From Clostridia bacterium (GTDB taxonomy: Bacteria; Bacillota; Clostridia; Oscillospirales; CAG-272), in contig JAFSMU010000027.1 in assembly GCA_017447775.1 (NCBI GenBank), positions 1 through 64,000 on the forward strand: 64,000 nt of DNA. The letters run 5' to 3'. The translations under genes were made by a program, and so were the position numbers. The notes below the pieces were generated by a model. That model had not been told where the DNA came from. It saw only the letters and a program-made list of their open reading frames with translations, and did not search any database. Below are positions 41,833-50,141 of the stretch, in pieces; position 1 is the first letter of the stretch; each line of letters begins with the position of its first letter.

Positions 41833-42882
41833 ATGGAAACGTTATTAAATATTTACGACAATCCCCCAACAATAACATATACAAGTATAACATACCCACT
41901 AAGTATATTATATGGGGAAGAAAAATATAACAAATGGTTTTATTCCAACTATGTGAATATTACATCTGTAATTGATCCATATGATAGTAATCGTGTGAAT
42001 TTTTTGTCTGGGGATTCATATGGTGGAGTTGAACCTTTGGTTTACAAAAAAGTAACGCTAACAGATGAAAAAGATGTTTTTGAACAATTGCTATCTTTGT
42101 TCAATGACGGATGGTATGTATTCACATTTTTGGATTTTAACGCATTAGGTATTCCTCCTTATATGGTCCATAATATTCTTATATACGGAATTGACTTTGA
42201 TTCTCGTAAAGTTCAAGTCTTATGTTATGTAAATAGGCAATTTGTTCGTGCTTCAATTGAATTTGAAATTTTTCTTGAAGCATATAATAGTCAAAATAAT
42301 AATAGAAAAGCGTTAACGCGTTGTATGAAAAAAAAAGATAAAGAAATTGATTTTTCATATGAGAATTATGAAACTCAATTAATGGACTATTTTCGCTCTC
42401 AATTCTCATATGATAAAATTAGCAATTATTATTGCAATATTGATAAAATAAAAACTGATGAAGACGAATTAATGGAAGATTTTATTGTTAAAAGTAGGAG
42501 AGATGGTGGTTATTATTATGGGTTTGATTGTTACGAATCACTTAAACAATATTTATGTTTATACGATAATCCTGAGTACATTGATATAAGGCCGTATAGG
42601 TTAATGTGGGAACATAAAAAGATTATGAAAGACCGCTTCATATTTTTTCAAAAAGAAAAAATTTATCCTTTTGATATGTCTTATTATATTGATGGCATGG
42701 ATAAGTTTGCACAATCTACGAAAATACTCTTTAACCTTATTCTTAAAGCAAAAATCAAAAAATGTATATCAATAGATTATATCACTGAAAGAATTGATAA
42801 AATAAAATCCGAAGAATATATACTTATTAAAAAGATGATTTCGGAAATGCATAATAACAATAAATATGTTCAAAACACATAG
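41833..42882 (+). CDS. Unknown protein of the peptide cluster, BtrH/papain-like pattern
   Basis: The 349-residue protein is not recognised with certainty. Residues 70-150 contain WYVFTFLDFNALGIPPYMVHNILIYGIDFDSRKVQVL, a Cys-protease-like or BtrH-N-like pattern of W...D...H-N-x-L-I-Y-G-x-D seen in proteins of natural product and peptide maturation clusters. The remainder is helical and charged. No clear ribosome binding site precedes the ATG. AT-rich like the rest of the cluster, and the last plus-strand gene before the conjugation backbone resumes on the other strand. Confidence 0.65.
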   Translation: METLLNIYDNPPTITYTSITYPLSILYGEEKYNKWFYSNYVNITSVIDPYDSNRVNFLSGDSYGGVEPLVYKKVTLTDEKDVFEQLLSLFNDGWYVFTFLDFNALGIPPYMVHNILIYGIDFDSRKVQVLCYVNRQFVRASIEFEIFLEAYNSQNNNRKALTRCMKKKDKEIDFSYENYETQLMDYFRSQFSYDKISNYYCNIDKIKTDEDELMEDFIVKSRRDGGYYYGFDCYESLKQYLCLYDNPEYIDIRPYRLMWEHKKIMKDRFIFFQKEKIYPFDMSYYIDGMDKFAQSTKILFNLILKAKIKKCISIDYITERIDKIKSEEYILIKKMISEMHNNNKYVQNT

Positions 42883-42992
42883 GTATTACTATGTTTTAAA
42901 GAATCGCCTCTTTAAAAAATCAGAGATTAAAATGCGGGTCTAGTCTCTTTTTCTCTTCAATTGTATATTTATCTTGATATGTTCACCTTGTG

Positions 42993-43029
42993 TGTCCACT
43001 GTGAACACAGGCATTGTCCACGATGAACA
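42993..43029. repeat. Tandem 15-bp near-identical repeats
   Basis: TGTCCACTGTGAACA (42993-43007) and TGTCCACGATGAACA (43015-43029) differ at two bases and are spaced by 22 bp, two helical turns. They lie just downstream of the minus-strand HTH gene and could be iteron-like sites. Confidence 0.5.
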
Positions 43030-43063
43030 AACACTACCCCCTTGGCAGAAAAAGTGTCAAAAA

Positions 43064-43321
43064 TCATTTTTTCAGTGTATACAGATTGCTGCTGTTCCCG
43101 CCATTTTCCCTGAAACGGCGGGATTTTTCTATATACCCCTTTTTTTCAAGGTCTGCTATTGCTCGTTTAACTGTCGAAAATGAAAGTTTCGTATCTTTGG
43201 CTATTGTTCGCAGAGACGGAAAGCAAGTGCATTCTTTGTTGCTCCTGTCAAGTAAATAAAAGAATACCGTGACGGCTCTGGACGGTAAGTCGTCACGGTA
43301 CATTTCATCAAGTCGTCCCAC
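43064..43321 (-). CDS. HTH_36-type DNA-binding protein
   Basis: The 85-residue protein starts at GTG 43321, overlapping the virD4 stop region by 14 bp. Winged-helix pattern typical of replication initiator-like or phage HTH_36 proteins: SRAVTVFFYLLDRSNKECTCFPSLRTIAKDTKLSFSTVKRAIADLEKKGYIEKSRR. Such small HTH proteins follow the coupling protein in CD1105-type elements and may regulate transfer or help replication of the excised circle. Confidence 0.7.
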   Translation of the reverse strand: MGRLDEMYRDDLPSRAVTVFFYLLDRSNKECTCFPSLRTIAKDTKLSFSTVKRAIADLEKKGYIEKSRRFRENGGNSSNLYTLKK

Positions 43322-45176
43322 TTTGCGCCTCGCTTATGGTAGGGTTCGGTTTTTCTGTGCGAACGGTCGAATGCCTCTTTAGGATTCTTTTATGCTCTCC
43401 GACAAGCGTTGCATTGTTCGGTATTGATCCCCCGTCGATATCTCCATCAGTGTCCGGCAGATCTTTGAACTTGTCATAGTGGTATTTCTTGAATATCCCG
43501 TCGATAAGTTCGTCCTTGTCTGCATATTGAACAGCCCTGTTTCCGTGTTCTTCGACGGAATACGGCGTTCCGAATGTAATACCCCATTTGAAGAACGGTT
43601 TGAGTTTCACTTTCATCGGGTGATAACCCGTTTTCATTACGATGAATGTGCCTTTCGGTAGGACTTTCAGTTCGTCAGCGTTCATCAGAGCGCGTTCTGT
43701 CATTTGAAGCGACTCCGACGGATCGTTCTTGCTTCGGCTCACCGATCCCGACATTACAGTTCTACTGCCCATTGACTTTGACAATGTATCAGCCGATGTG
43801 CTGTTCGGCGCAAAACCTCCGAATATCGTGAGTTGCGTGTTGTCGACGATGATGTCCGCGCCTTCTTTACCGTAGTTCTTTTCAAGCTGTGCAAACGACT
43901 GAATAACGGGAACGATTTGAAGCCGTCTTGAACGCGACGCCGAGAACATTATCTCTGCAGAGTCTATCTTGGGTAGCGTTCCGAATTCATCGCATAGGAA
44001 TATACAGCGGTTTTTTAGTTTGCCGCCGTTTTCGTCAGCGACAGCAAGTATCTCTCGATATAACTGCTGAATAATGAGACTCACCATAAAATAGCAGTTG
44101 GGGTTTTCTTCTGGCAATATGAGAAATATCGCTGACTTTTCATTGCAGAATTTCTCGGCGTCTATCTCCGTATCAAAGCAAAGCAGTTGCTCAAGCTCGC
44201 TGTCAAGGAACGCGTTGAGACGAGAAAGTGCCGTTGACATTACTGAATTCATCGACTGCTCGGCAGAGTTGAGCGCCGCGCCCGCAAACCACCGTGCTTT
44301 ATGGTCTGACGGAAGAATATCCATCAGTTCTTGAAATTGGTTTTTCTTGCCGCTTTTTGCCCCTGCGTTTTTAGATGGAGCGAGCAATTCTTGAATGATT
44401 TTGAAAACAGACACAATGTGCCTTTCTTCCGGCTTGCAAAATTCCGCGACGAGCAATATCGTTGCCGTGAGTAGTCCCTCTGCGGCATCGTAGAAAAATG
44501 CGTTCTGTCCGAAGCTCCCCGCTTCCATTCCCGATAGAATTATCGTCTTTGAAATGATTTTCGCATATTTCTCCGCCTTTGCCTTAAATACGAGTTGTTC
44601 GGGATTTTCTTTGTATAAATCATAGTATTTATTGACCAGGTGCAAAAGGTTATTCCCGTTGGAACGGGTGGGGTTACGAAGATCGATAACGGAAACGTGA
44701 TAACCGTAATTCTCTTTTGCTATCGCGCCGTAATTACGCATGATATCACCTTTGGTATCTGTAGAGAGAAAACTCATTCTCGTTGCACAGGCGTATTCGA
44801 TGCACGGATACAGCCAATATGCTGTTTTACCGACACCGGCTGCGCCGATCATTAGTGCGTGGACGTCGCCGGTGTCAACAAGTGCCGTTGTCGTGTCCTT
44901 ACCTTCACAGCCGACGACGATTCCTTGAAGTGAGTTTCCGTCTTTGTCTTTCGGAAGATTTTTTCCCTCTCTCCATTTGTCCGGTTCAAACAGAACGTGC
45001 TTATATGCGCTTTTTATCTCTTTTCTTGTTGCCCATCGAGCAGTCCCGTGCTGACCGTCGCCAACCGTTTTGGATTTTATATGATTAAGACTGTATATAT
45101 ACGAAAACAGCGTGACGCCGCCGAGTATCAATGCCATTACGGCACCGACTGTTAAGAGTATACCAACGTTTGGCAT
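43308..45176 (-). CDS. VirD4/TraG-type coupling protein
   Basis: The 622-residue protein has an N-terminal hydrophobic segment (about 5-28), HGTARWATRKEIKSAY (typical of VirD4 family), Walker A LMIGAAGVGKTAYW near 112, STDTKGD, and Walker B CIFLCDEFGTLPKIDSAE. The hexameric ATPase delivers the relaxase-DNA complex to the type IV secretion channel. It overlaps the primase-like gene by 25 bp. Confidence 0.9.
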   Translation of the reverse strand: MPNVGILLTVGAVMALILGGVTLFSYIYSLNHIKSKTVGDGQHGTARWATRKEIKSAYKHVLFEPDKWREGKNLPKDKDGNSLQGIVVGCEGKDTTTALVDTGDVHALMIGAAGVGKTAYWLYPCIEYACATRMSFLSTDTKGDIMRNYGAIAKENYGYHVSVIDLRNPTRSNGNNLLHLVNKYYDLYKENPEQLVFKAKAEKYAKIISKTIILSGMEAGSFGQNAFFYDAAEGLLTATILLVAEFCKPEERHIVSVFKIIQELLAPSKNAGAKSGKKNQFQELMDILPSDHKARWFAGAALNSAEQSMNSVMSTALSRLNAFLDSELEQLLCFDTEIDAEKFCNEKSAIFLILPEENPNCYFMVSLIIQQLYREILAVADENGGKLKNRCIFLCDEFGTLPKIDSAEIMFSASRSRRLQIVPVIQSFAQLEKNYGKEGADIIVDNTQLTIFGGFAPNSTSADTLSKSMGSRTVMSGSVSRSKNDPSESLQMTERALMNADELKVLPKGTFIVMKTGYHPMKVKLKPFFKWGITFGTPYSVEEHGNRAVQYADKDELIDGIFKKYHYDKFKDLPDTDGDIDGGSIPNNATLVGEHKRILKRHSTVRTEKPNPTISEAQSGTT

Positions 45177-46114
45177 TCGATCACCTCGCTTTCATCTTGT
45201 TTTTTTGAAGCTGTCAAATCCTCGTTGAAATCCTTGTGTATCGGTACTTGCCTATACACCTCTATGTTCGTGTGAACTCGCCTCAAAAGCCCACAAATTC
45301 GCTCACAGGCGGCGTTGCCTGCCGCATCGTTGTCAAGACATAGTATCGCTTTTTTGATACTTTCGTTATGTTCAAGCATTTTCATCGCAGCATAAGGCGC
45401 GACCGAACAGAGCGCAACATAATGATGATCTTGCCATCCGGTTTTATGCATTGAGATATATGACAGCATATCTATCGGCGCTTCAAAGATATACAACCTG
45501 TCCGATGTGCCGTTCCAATGAAAACTGTATTTTGGATCGCTGCCGATCTCGTTGCATTTGAATGTGCTGTCGCTCGTTGTTCCGCGTTTGTGAGCATGTC
45601 GGGGTGTACCGTTTTCATCGTATCCGACAAATACGCAGTTATGATAATACGCTTCTTCATAAATCAGATGCTTATGAGCAAATGCGTGTATTACATCTCG
45701 ATCAATACCGCGCTGAAACATAAGATAAGCAAACACTCGTCGCATATCCAAATGAGCCAACGGGAGTGAAAACGGCTTCTCGTTTTTTTCGACTTCATTT
45801 TGTTCGAGTTTGATTGTTGAGATGTTTTCGCCGATAAGCATTGCAACGGCGTCCGGATATGTTTCGCAATCAAAAAAGCGGCGTGCAAAATCGATTGCAT
45901 CGCCGCCTTCCTGAGTATATTGATCGTACCACAAATTGCCTTTGATCGATATCTTTTCTCCATTGCTTGTCCAGGAATAACTTTGTCCTTCGCGTTTTAC
46001 GCTTTCTCCTCGTCGATGAAGGAAGTCCGATATGTCTGCAGTACGCGCCTGTTCTTTTTGTTGCGCTGTAAAGCTTGTGTAAGTTTTTGAAATAATTATC
46101 ACCTCGATTTTCAT
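45152..46114 (-). CDS. DUF3991/Toprim primase-like protein
   Basis: The 320-residue protein has an N-terminal CHC2-like part (DISDFLHRRGESVKREGQSYSW...IKGNLWYDQYTQEGGDAIDFARRF) and a C-terminal Toprim domain with LYIFEAPIDMLSYISM (Glu) and KAILCLDNDAAGNAAC (DxD). DUF3991-Toprim proteins are standard in conjugative elements and probably prime or process transferred DNA. GAGGTGATAATT lies just inside the frame, so a start slightly downstream of the ATG at 46114 is possible. Confidence 0.8.
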   Translation of the reverse strand: MKIEVIIISKTYTSFTAQQKEQARTADISDFLHRRGESVKREGQSYSWTSNGEKISIKGNLWYDQYTQEGGDAIDFARRFFDCETYPDAVAMLIGENISTIKLEQNEVEKNEKPFSLPLAHLDMRRVFAYLMFQRGIDRDVIHAFAHKHLIYEEAYYHNCVFVGYDENGTPRHAHKRGTTSDSTFKCNEIGSDPKYSFHWNGTSDRLYIFEAPIDMLSYISMHKTGWQDHHYVALCSVAPYAAMKMLEHNESIKKAILCLDNDAAGNAACERICGLLRRVHTNIEVYRQVPIHKDFNEDLTASKKQDESEVIECQTLVYS

Positions 46115-46121
46115 AAACTGT

Positions 46122-47033
46122 TTAGTTTCTTAAAGACATCAAATATTCTATAGCTTCTTTATATCTGTTTTCATCAATAGTTTTCATAATATCTACTGTT
46201 GTATCTATTCCGCCAAATGAATCTTCAAAATTATTACCACAATGATTTGATAAAAAATAGTTTTGTGCCTTTTCAGATAAATTATTATAAATATATTTCA
46301 ACATTCCGATATTGCTAAAATCCGAGTGTTTGATAACATGAAATTTATCACCTAGGCATTCATACTCATGTAATCTGTAATGCCCATCTTCAATAGGTCT
46401 TAATATCATTATGCTTTCTCCATAATCATCATGATTTTGAAAGTATAGAAACACATGGTCGAAATATCCAACAGATAAATATGTATTGTTTGTTTTATCA
46501 TTGATTTCGCTTGATGTTTCGAGTTGCTTTTTATAATCAATATAATTTCGCCCGCTATCTTCATGTCTTAAATCATTTGGTTTTTCCTGGAAGTAAAATT
46601 TTACGAATGTTTTATCTTTAATTTCGCTTCCTAATTTGTATGCATTTTTATAGTTTATTAAAAACCTTCTAAATTCCATAGACTTTTTTTCAAAAAAACA
46701 AAGTATCTCATCGTAAGTCATGTAATTTCCTTTGTTATGGTTACAACAATATTCAATAATTGCGTTATAAAAATGTTCTCTTTCAGAAATTCCGCCTGCA
46801 AATGAATATTTAATTAAATGTCTAATGTTGACAGAATCGATTGGGATAACCGAAAAAAAGCATTTTGAAGACTGATCAAATTGTTGAATATTAATCTTTA
46901 TGTATTGTTTGAATGCCATATTAAATAATTCAAACTCGCCAACAAATATTTTATGTTGAAGAAAGAATAGTTTTTCGCATGACTGACATTCATTTAAATT
47001 AAGTTCAATTTCGAATAAATCTTTGTTAATCAT
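46122..47033 (-). CDS. Unknown AT-rich cargo protein
   Basis: The 303-residue protein starts at ATG 47033 with GAAGGATAGTTAT ahead; a TTG 15 bases upstream is less likely. No family recognised. It contains CQSC near residue 17, a helical middle and GYFDHVFLYFQNHDDYGESIMILRPIEDGHYRLHEYECLG. No membrane segment. The base composition is far more AT-rich than the flanking transfer genes, so it was probably inserted between relaxase and primase as cargo. A defence or immunity function is a guess only. Confidence 0.65.
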   Translation of the reverse strand: MINKDLFEIELNLNECQSCEKLFFLQHKIFVGEFELFNMAFKQYIKINIQQFDQSSKCFFSVIPIDSVNIRHLIKYSFAGGISEREHFYNAIIEYCCNHNKGNYMTYDEILCFFEKKSMEFRRFLINYKNAYKLGSEIKDKTFVKFYFQEKPNDLRHEDSGRNYIDYKKQLETSSEINDKTNNTYLSVGYFDHVFLYFQNHDDYGESIMILRPIEDGHYRLHEYECLGDKFHVIKHSDFSNIGMLKYIYNNLSEKAQNYFLSNHCGNNFEDSFGGIDTTVDIMKTIDENRYKEAIEYLMSLRN

Positions 47034-47106
47034 ATAACTATCCTTCAATCACAGATATTGCATTAAATATATTATCGCTCATATAAAATAAATAGTCAAG
47101 CCATTT

Positions 47107-48420
47107 TTATAATTCCAATTTCATTCCTTGAGCCAATTTCTTTTCATTTATCTTCTGCAATTGTTTTCGATCGATTTTCGCGGGATGGTCGTGGTCGATA
47201 TCGTCGAGAAATATATTGCTTATGTAATAAAGCAAATTGATCACTCCAGCTGAGATGCGCCCGCTTCGATCATATGATACGTTGCCGACAACAAGCCCGT
47301 CATTGTCGCTAACTATGTTCATTGCTTCTTTTATGACAGCGTTTTTTACGGTTTTGAATTTGTGGTTATCGACAAGCGGGGTACGCTTTGGCATAGTATC
47401 GGTATAAATTCGTATGGTGTTTTCCTTTTCTTCATACCATAGGTCGTAAAGTTCAGAAATTCTTTTATCTTTTGAAAGCTCAATGACGATATTGTCAACC
47501 ACCTTTTTCGCGCTCGGCGGCAAGTACCCGTATTGCTTTTTACCTTTGGATCTTTTCAGCATATCGCACAGCTTTATGAGAAGTTCTTCGAGATAATCAT
47601 TTTCAAAATTGTTTGCATTGATTTCACTGATTATCTTCGTTATTCTGCTTCTGCTCTCAGACCTAAGATCGTTTCGGTATTTGTTGTATCTGTCATAGAT
47701 ACTGATTAAATCTTGACGAAAGATATCCTTTGCAAGAGTTGACTTTATCTCTTGTATGCCTTTCTCGGTCAGATATGCTTCTTTTGGGTCTATTGAGTAT
47801 GCGACCATATGGACGTGTGGATGATGTGTTTCATTGTGGAATGCTGCATACCAACGGAAGTTCTTCGGCTTTATCTTCATATTCTGTGCTATCATATTTC
47901 TATTACTTCGCAGAAGCTGCATCCAAGCATTAGCGTTGTCATATCCGAGCCGTTCTGCGTCCTCGCGTTTAAGAGATATGATGTGTGTCCATATATTGCT
48001 CTGGCTTTCCGCTGCTTCCTTTTTCACTTTTGAAAGAACAACACAAACACCTTCATCGGAGAAAAGTCCGTGAGTTGATACATTTTCAACTCGCGGACGT
48101 TTCGCTATATATCCGATGTAGTTTTCTATCCCACCGAGAAGCTTGCCGTTCATTTCAGATATACGTGATATTAGTTCATCGGCGTTCTTCCTCGTCGGAC
48201 TTTTTATATAGTCCCTATACTCGAACAGATCTTTCGATTCAGGATAGTGTTTTATGAGACGCGCGATAATCTTTTCTTGTTTTTTGGTTTGAGTTACATC
48301 GAGGTCAGATTCGCTTATCTTTTCAACGCCGTCCCTCGTGGCGATATAATTTACATATGTTGATATATGCGTTTTCGCATTCGGTTTCATATATGGCGAT
48401 TTCAATGTGAGTCCCGCCAT
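47107..48420 (-). CDS. MobP-type relaxase (MobP3-like)
   Basis: The 437-residue protein begins LTLKSPYMKPNAKTHISTYVNYIATRDGVEK, has YIGYIAKRPRVE, and the histidine triad AFHNETHHPHVHMVAYS near residue 200, which binds the metal for Tyr-mediated nicking. The C-terminal half is helical and charged. These are marks of the MobP3 relaxase group of clostridial elements. It would nick oriT and pilot the strand. The stop of the RHH accessory gene is 3 bp upstream. Confidence 0.85.
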   Translation of the reverse strand: MAGLTLKSPYMKPNAKTHISTYVNYIATRDGVEKISESDLDVTQTKKQEKIIARLIKHYPESKDLFEYRDYIKSPTRKNADELISRISEMNGKLLGGIENYIGYIAKRPRVENVSTHGLFSDEGVCVVLSKVKKEAAESQSNIWTHIISLKREDAERLGYDNANAWMQLLRSNRNMIAQNMKIKPKNFRWYAAFHNETHHPHVHMVAYSIDPKEAYLTEKGIQEIKSTLAKDIFRQDLISIYDRYNKYRNDLRSESRSRITKIISEINANNFENDYLEELLIKLCDMLKRSKGKKQYGYLPPSAKKVVDNIVIELSKDKRISELYDLWYEEKENTIRIYTDTMPKRTPLVDNHKFKTVKNAVIKEAMNIVSDNDGLVVGNVSYDRSGRISAGVINLLYYISNIFLDDIDHDHPAKIDRKQLQKINEKKLAQGMKLEL

Positions 48421-48423
48421 ATA

Positions 48424-48876
48424 TTATCCCTTCTGAAAATCTACCGCATCGTCAAACGAATACTTGCCGCCGAGCCTTGACACTTCATCACAGCACAATT
48501 TGCGAAGCGCATTGAGTTTTTCGTTGTCGATATCGTTCGTTGCAGCGACGATGTGCATCATCATTGCAAGCTCGACTCCTTGTTTGAACAGCACTCTCGA
48601 TATTCGTTCTTCCGAATCTCTAACCCGTGCCCTTACTACAGATTCAAACGCGGGTGTGAGCAGGTCGCTGAAATTATCGCGGTTGAGAACTGAAACATAA
48701 AAGCGTATTGCTTCGGTGATGAATTCATTTCGTGATGTGCAGTTTGTGAGAGGCATAGAATTTTCGATGGCGTTCAGTACATCCTTTTCGATATACAGAC
48801 CGACAGATGTTTTACGCTGTTCATCACATTGACTGCTGGCATTCTTCTGTTTCATTTTCATCTTGTTCGTACTCAA
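48424..48876 (-). CDS. Ribbon-helix-helix relaxosome accessory protein
   Basis: The 150-residue protein has an RHH domain at about 22-65: TSVGLYIEKDVLNAIENSMPLTNCTSRNEFITEAIRFYVSVL. A helical C-terminal part follows (RARVRDSEERISRVLFKQGVELAMMMHIVAA). Its position directly before the relaxase matches MobC-like proteins that bind oriT and assist nicking. It overlaps the short gene upstream by 53 bp. Confidence 0.8.
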   Translation of the reverse strand: MSTNKMKMKQKNASSQCDEQRKTSVGLYIEKDVLNAIENSMPLTNCTSRNEFITEAIRFYVSVLNRDNFSDLLTPAFESVVRARVRDSEERISRVLFKQGVELAMMMHIVAATNDIDNEKLNALRKLCCDEVSRLGGKYSFDDAVDFQKG

Positions 48877-48985
48877 TAGTCGCTATCGGAAAAATGTCGA
48901 AATTTCCGTTGTCGCCGAGTTTTGAAAGTATCTCCTTTTGCTTTTCTTTGGTTAGATCGTCCCAGTATATTTCAATTGTTGGCAT
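48824..48985 (-). CDS. Small acidic protein before the relaxosome genes
   Basis: The 53-residue protein starts at ATG 48985 behind an excellent GGAGGTGCATT. Sequence pattern PTIEIYWDDLTKEKQKEILSKLGDNGNF then an acidic tail with one Cys. It overlaps the RHH gene start, implying coupling. Similar short proteins lie at this place in related elements. Function unknown. Confidence 0.65.
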   Translation of the reverse strand: MPTIEIYWDDLTKEKQKEILSKLGDNGNFDIFPIATIEYEQDENETEECQQSM

Positions 48986-49000
48986 AATGCACCTCCATTA

Positions 49001-49180
49001 AAGTTTTTGATGATAATAACCCCGCCCACGCCTCGCTTTTTCGTTACTTTGGGCAGGGTTTTTGATGTTGAGTTCATTTTTTGATGATAACGTAATCCCC
49101 GAACGGCTTTGCCGGTCGGTGTTTTTCGGGCTTGGCAGATGCATTTCTGCCAAAGCCTTTATCCTGCACGATTTTCGAAC
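49001..49180. other. Candidate origin of transfer (oriT)
   Basis: Imperfect 10-bp inverted repeat AACCCCGCCC (49018-49027)/GGGCAGGGTT (49051-49060). On the minus strand the segment between reads AAAGTAACGAAAAAGCGAGGCGT, split here as AAAGTAACGAAA and AAGCGAGGCGT, followed by GGGCGGGGTT. TTTTTGATGATAA is repeated at about 49004 and 49077, with a variant near 49060. A further stem TTGGCAGA/TCTGCCAA lies near 49132. It lies directly upstream of the relaxosome operon, the usual oriT place. Confidence 0.55.
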
Positions 49181-49184
49181 GTGA

Positions 49185-49427
49185 TTATTCGGCTGAAATC
49201 ACGCCGTTATCTGCCGGCTTTTTACGCTTTATACTCGGTGATAATGATTCCTCATCCTCGCGTTCCGCTATGTATTCTTGAACATTTGCGGGGACATATT
49301 TCTCATAGAGTTTTTGCACTTGTTCAGAAAGTTCTGTGTCAAGATCAATGTTTTTCTTTGATAAATACCGTCGAGTTGCTGACAGTTTTTCATCATCAAA
49401 TGAAATTGTTATTGTGGTTTTTCTCAT
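49185..49427 (-). CDS. DUF6103-like small protein, copy 2
   Basis: The 80-residue protein starts at ATG 49427. RHH-like start RKTTITISFDDEKLSATRRYLSKKNIDLDTELSEQVQKLYEKYVPANVQEYIAERE, then a polar tail. It is a paralogue of the preceding gene product (shared ...VQKLYEKYVPxNVxEYI pattern). DUF6103-type proteins are common in clostridial ICEs and may bind DNA. Confidence 0.7.
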   Translation of the reverse strand: MRKTTITISFDDEKLSATRRYLSKKNIDLDTELSEQVQKLYEKYVPANVQEYIAEREDEESLSPSIKRKKPADNGVISAE

Positions 49428-49438
49428 TGTATTCACCC

Positions 49439-49747
49439 TCACATCGACTGAACCGGAGCGGATATTTCGCTGGGTTCGGATGCCGATTGCGCATGACTTC
49501 TTGAACGGCGAGGCGCTCTTTGAGCAGTATTTTGCTCGCTTGTCTCATCGTTTTCGGGTGTTTCGGTGTGGTCACCCGACTGATATTTTATGTACTCACG
49601 GACATTTTGAGGAACATTTTTATCGTATAATTCTTCAAAATGTTGAGCGAGCTCTTCTTCAATTGACCGCTCGTTGCCTTTTGTGTAAAAGCGAAGAGCA
49701 TTGAGTTTTGCCGCATCAAAGCGGACATTCACAGTTGTGTTTTTCAT
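49439..49747 (-). CDS. DUF6103-like small protein, copy 1
   Basis: The 102-residue protein begins KNTTVNVRFDAAKLNALRFYTKGNERSIEEELAQHFEELYDKNVPQNVREYI and ends in a Ser/Pro/Glu-rich tail (about 60-102) that looks disordered. Paralogous to the next gene. Both sit between the amidoligase-cyclotransferase genes and oriT. Confidence 0.7.
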   Translation of the reverse strand: MKNTTVNVRFDAAKLNALRFYTKGNERSIEEELAQHFEELYDKNVPQNVREYIKYQSGDHTETPENDETSEQNTAQRAPRRSRSHAQSASEPSEISAPVQSM

Positions 49748-49757
49748 ATAGATCCTT

Positions 49758-50141
49758 TCATTTTATGTTTGTATTTTTTGTTGTTTTACCTTTGATTTTT
49801 TCAAAATGGCATTTGATATAATCAAGACCGCGGGCTTGAACATAACTGTCCAAAGCCTTTGCCATATCCTTTTCTCTTGCACTGCCGTTTGAGGCTATGG
49901 TGTCATAACAGATCCATTCCTGCGCTTCGGGGACATCATGCACAAATATGTCATACATCATTTCATGGCTCGGCGATGAACAAAAGTATGCCTCAATTTT
50001 AATGCATCCGACCTCTAAAACCGCAATGGTTTGATCGGTGTCATTAACGATATTCGCCTTTGAAACAAGCTGACAATATGAATATTTATCTCCAAGAAGT
50101 TTCTTCAGTTGTTTTGCTTTATTCAAACTTTCACCTCTCAT
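49758..50141 (-). CDS. Unknown conserved ICE protein
   Basis: 127 codons from ATG 50141, which overlaps the upstream stop; but GAGAGGTGAAAGT points to a TTG start at 50126 (LNKAKQLKKLLGDKYSYC). A small alpha/beta domain: VLEVGCIKIEAYFCSSPSHEMMYDIFVHD and a helical end. Cotranscribed with the cyclotransferase. No family recognised. Confidence 0.6.
   Translation of the reverse strand: MRGESLNKAKQLKKLLGDKYSYCQLVSKANIVNDTDQTIAVLEVGCIKIEAYFCSSPSHEMMYDIFVHDVPEAQEWICYDTIASNGSAREKDMAKALDSYVQARGLDYIKCHFEKIKGKTTKNTNIK

Noticed and set aside
42893..42955. Terminator after the last peptide cluster gene
   Set aside because: AGAGA/TCTCT arms with TTTTT exist but the stem is only 5 bp with a long loop, too weak to call.
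47730..48257. Four overlapping plus-strand frames across the relaxase gene
   Set aside because: They are shadows of the minus-strand relaxase, which has clear motifs in its own frame.
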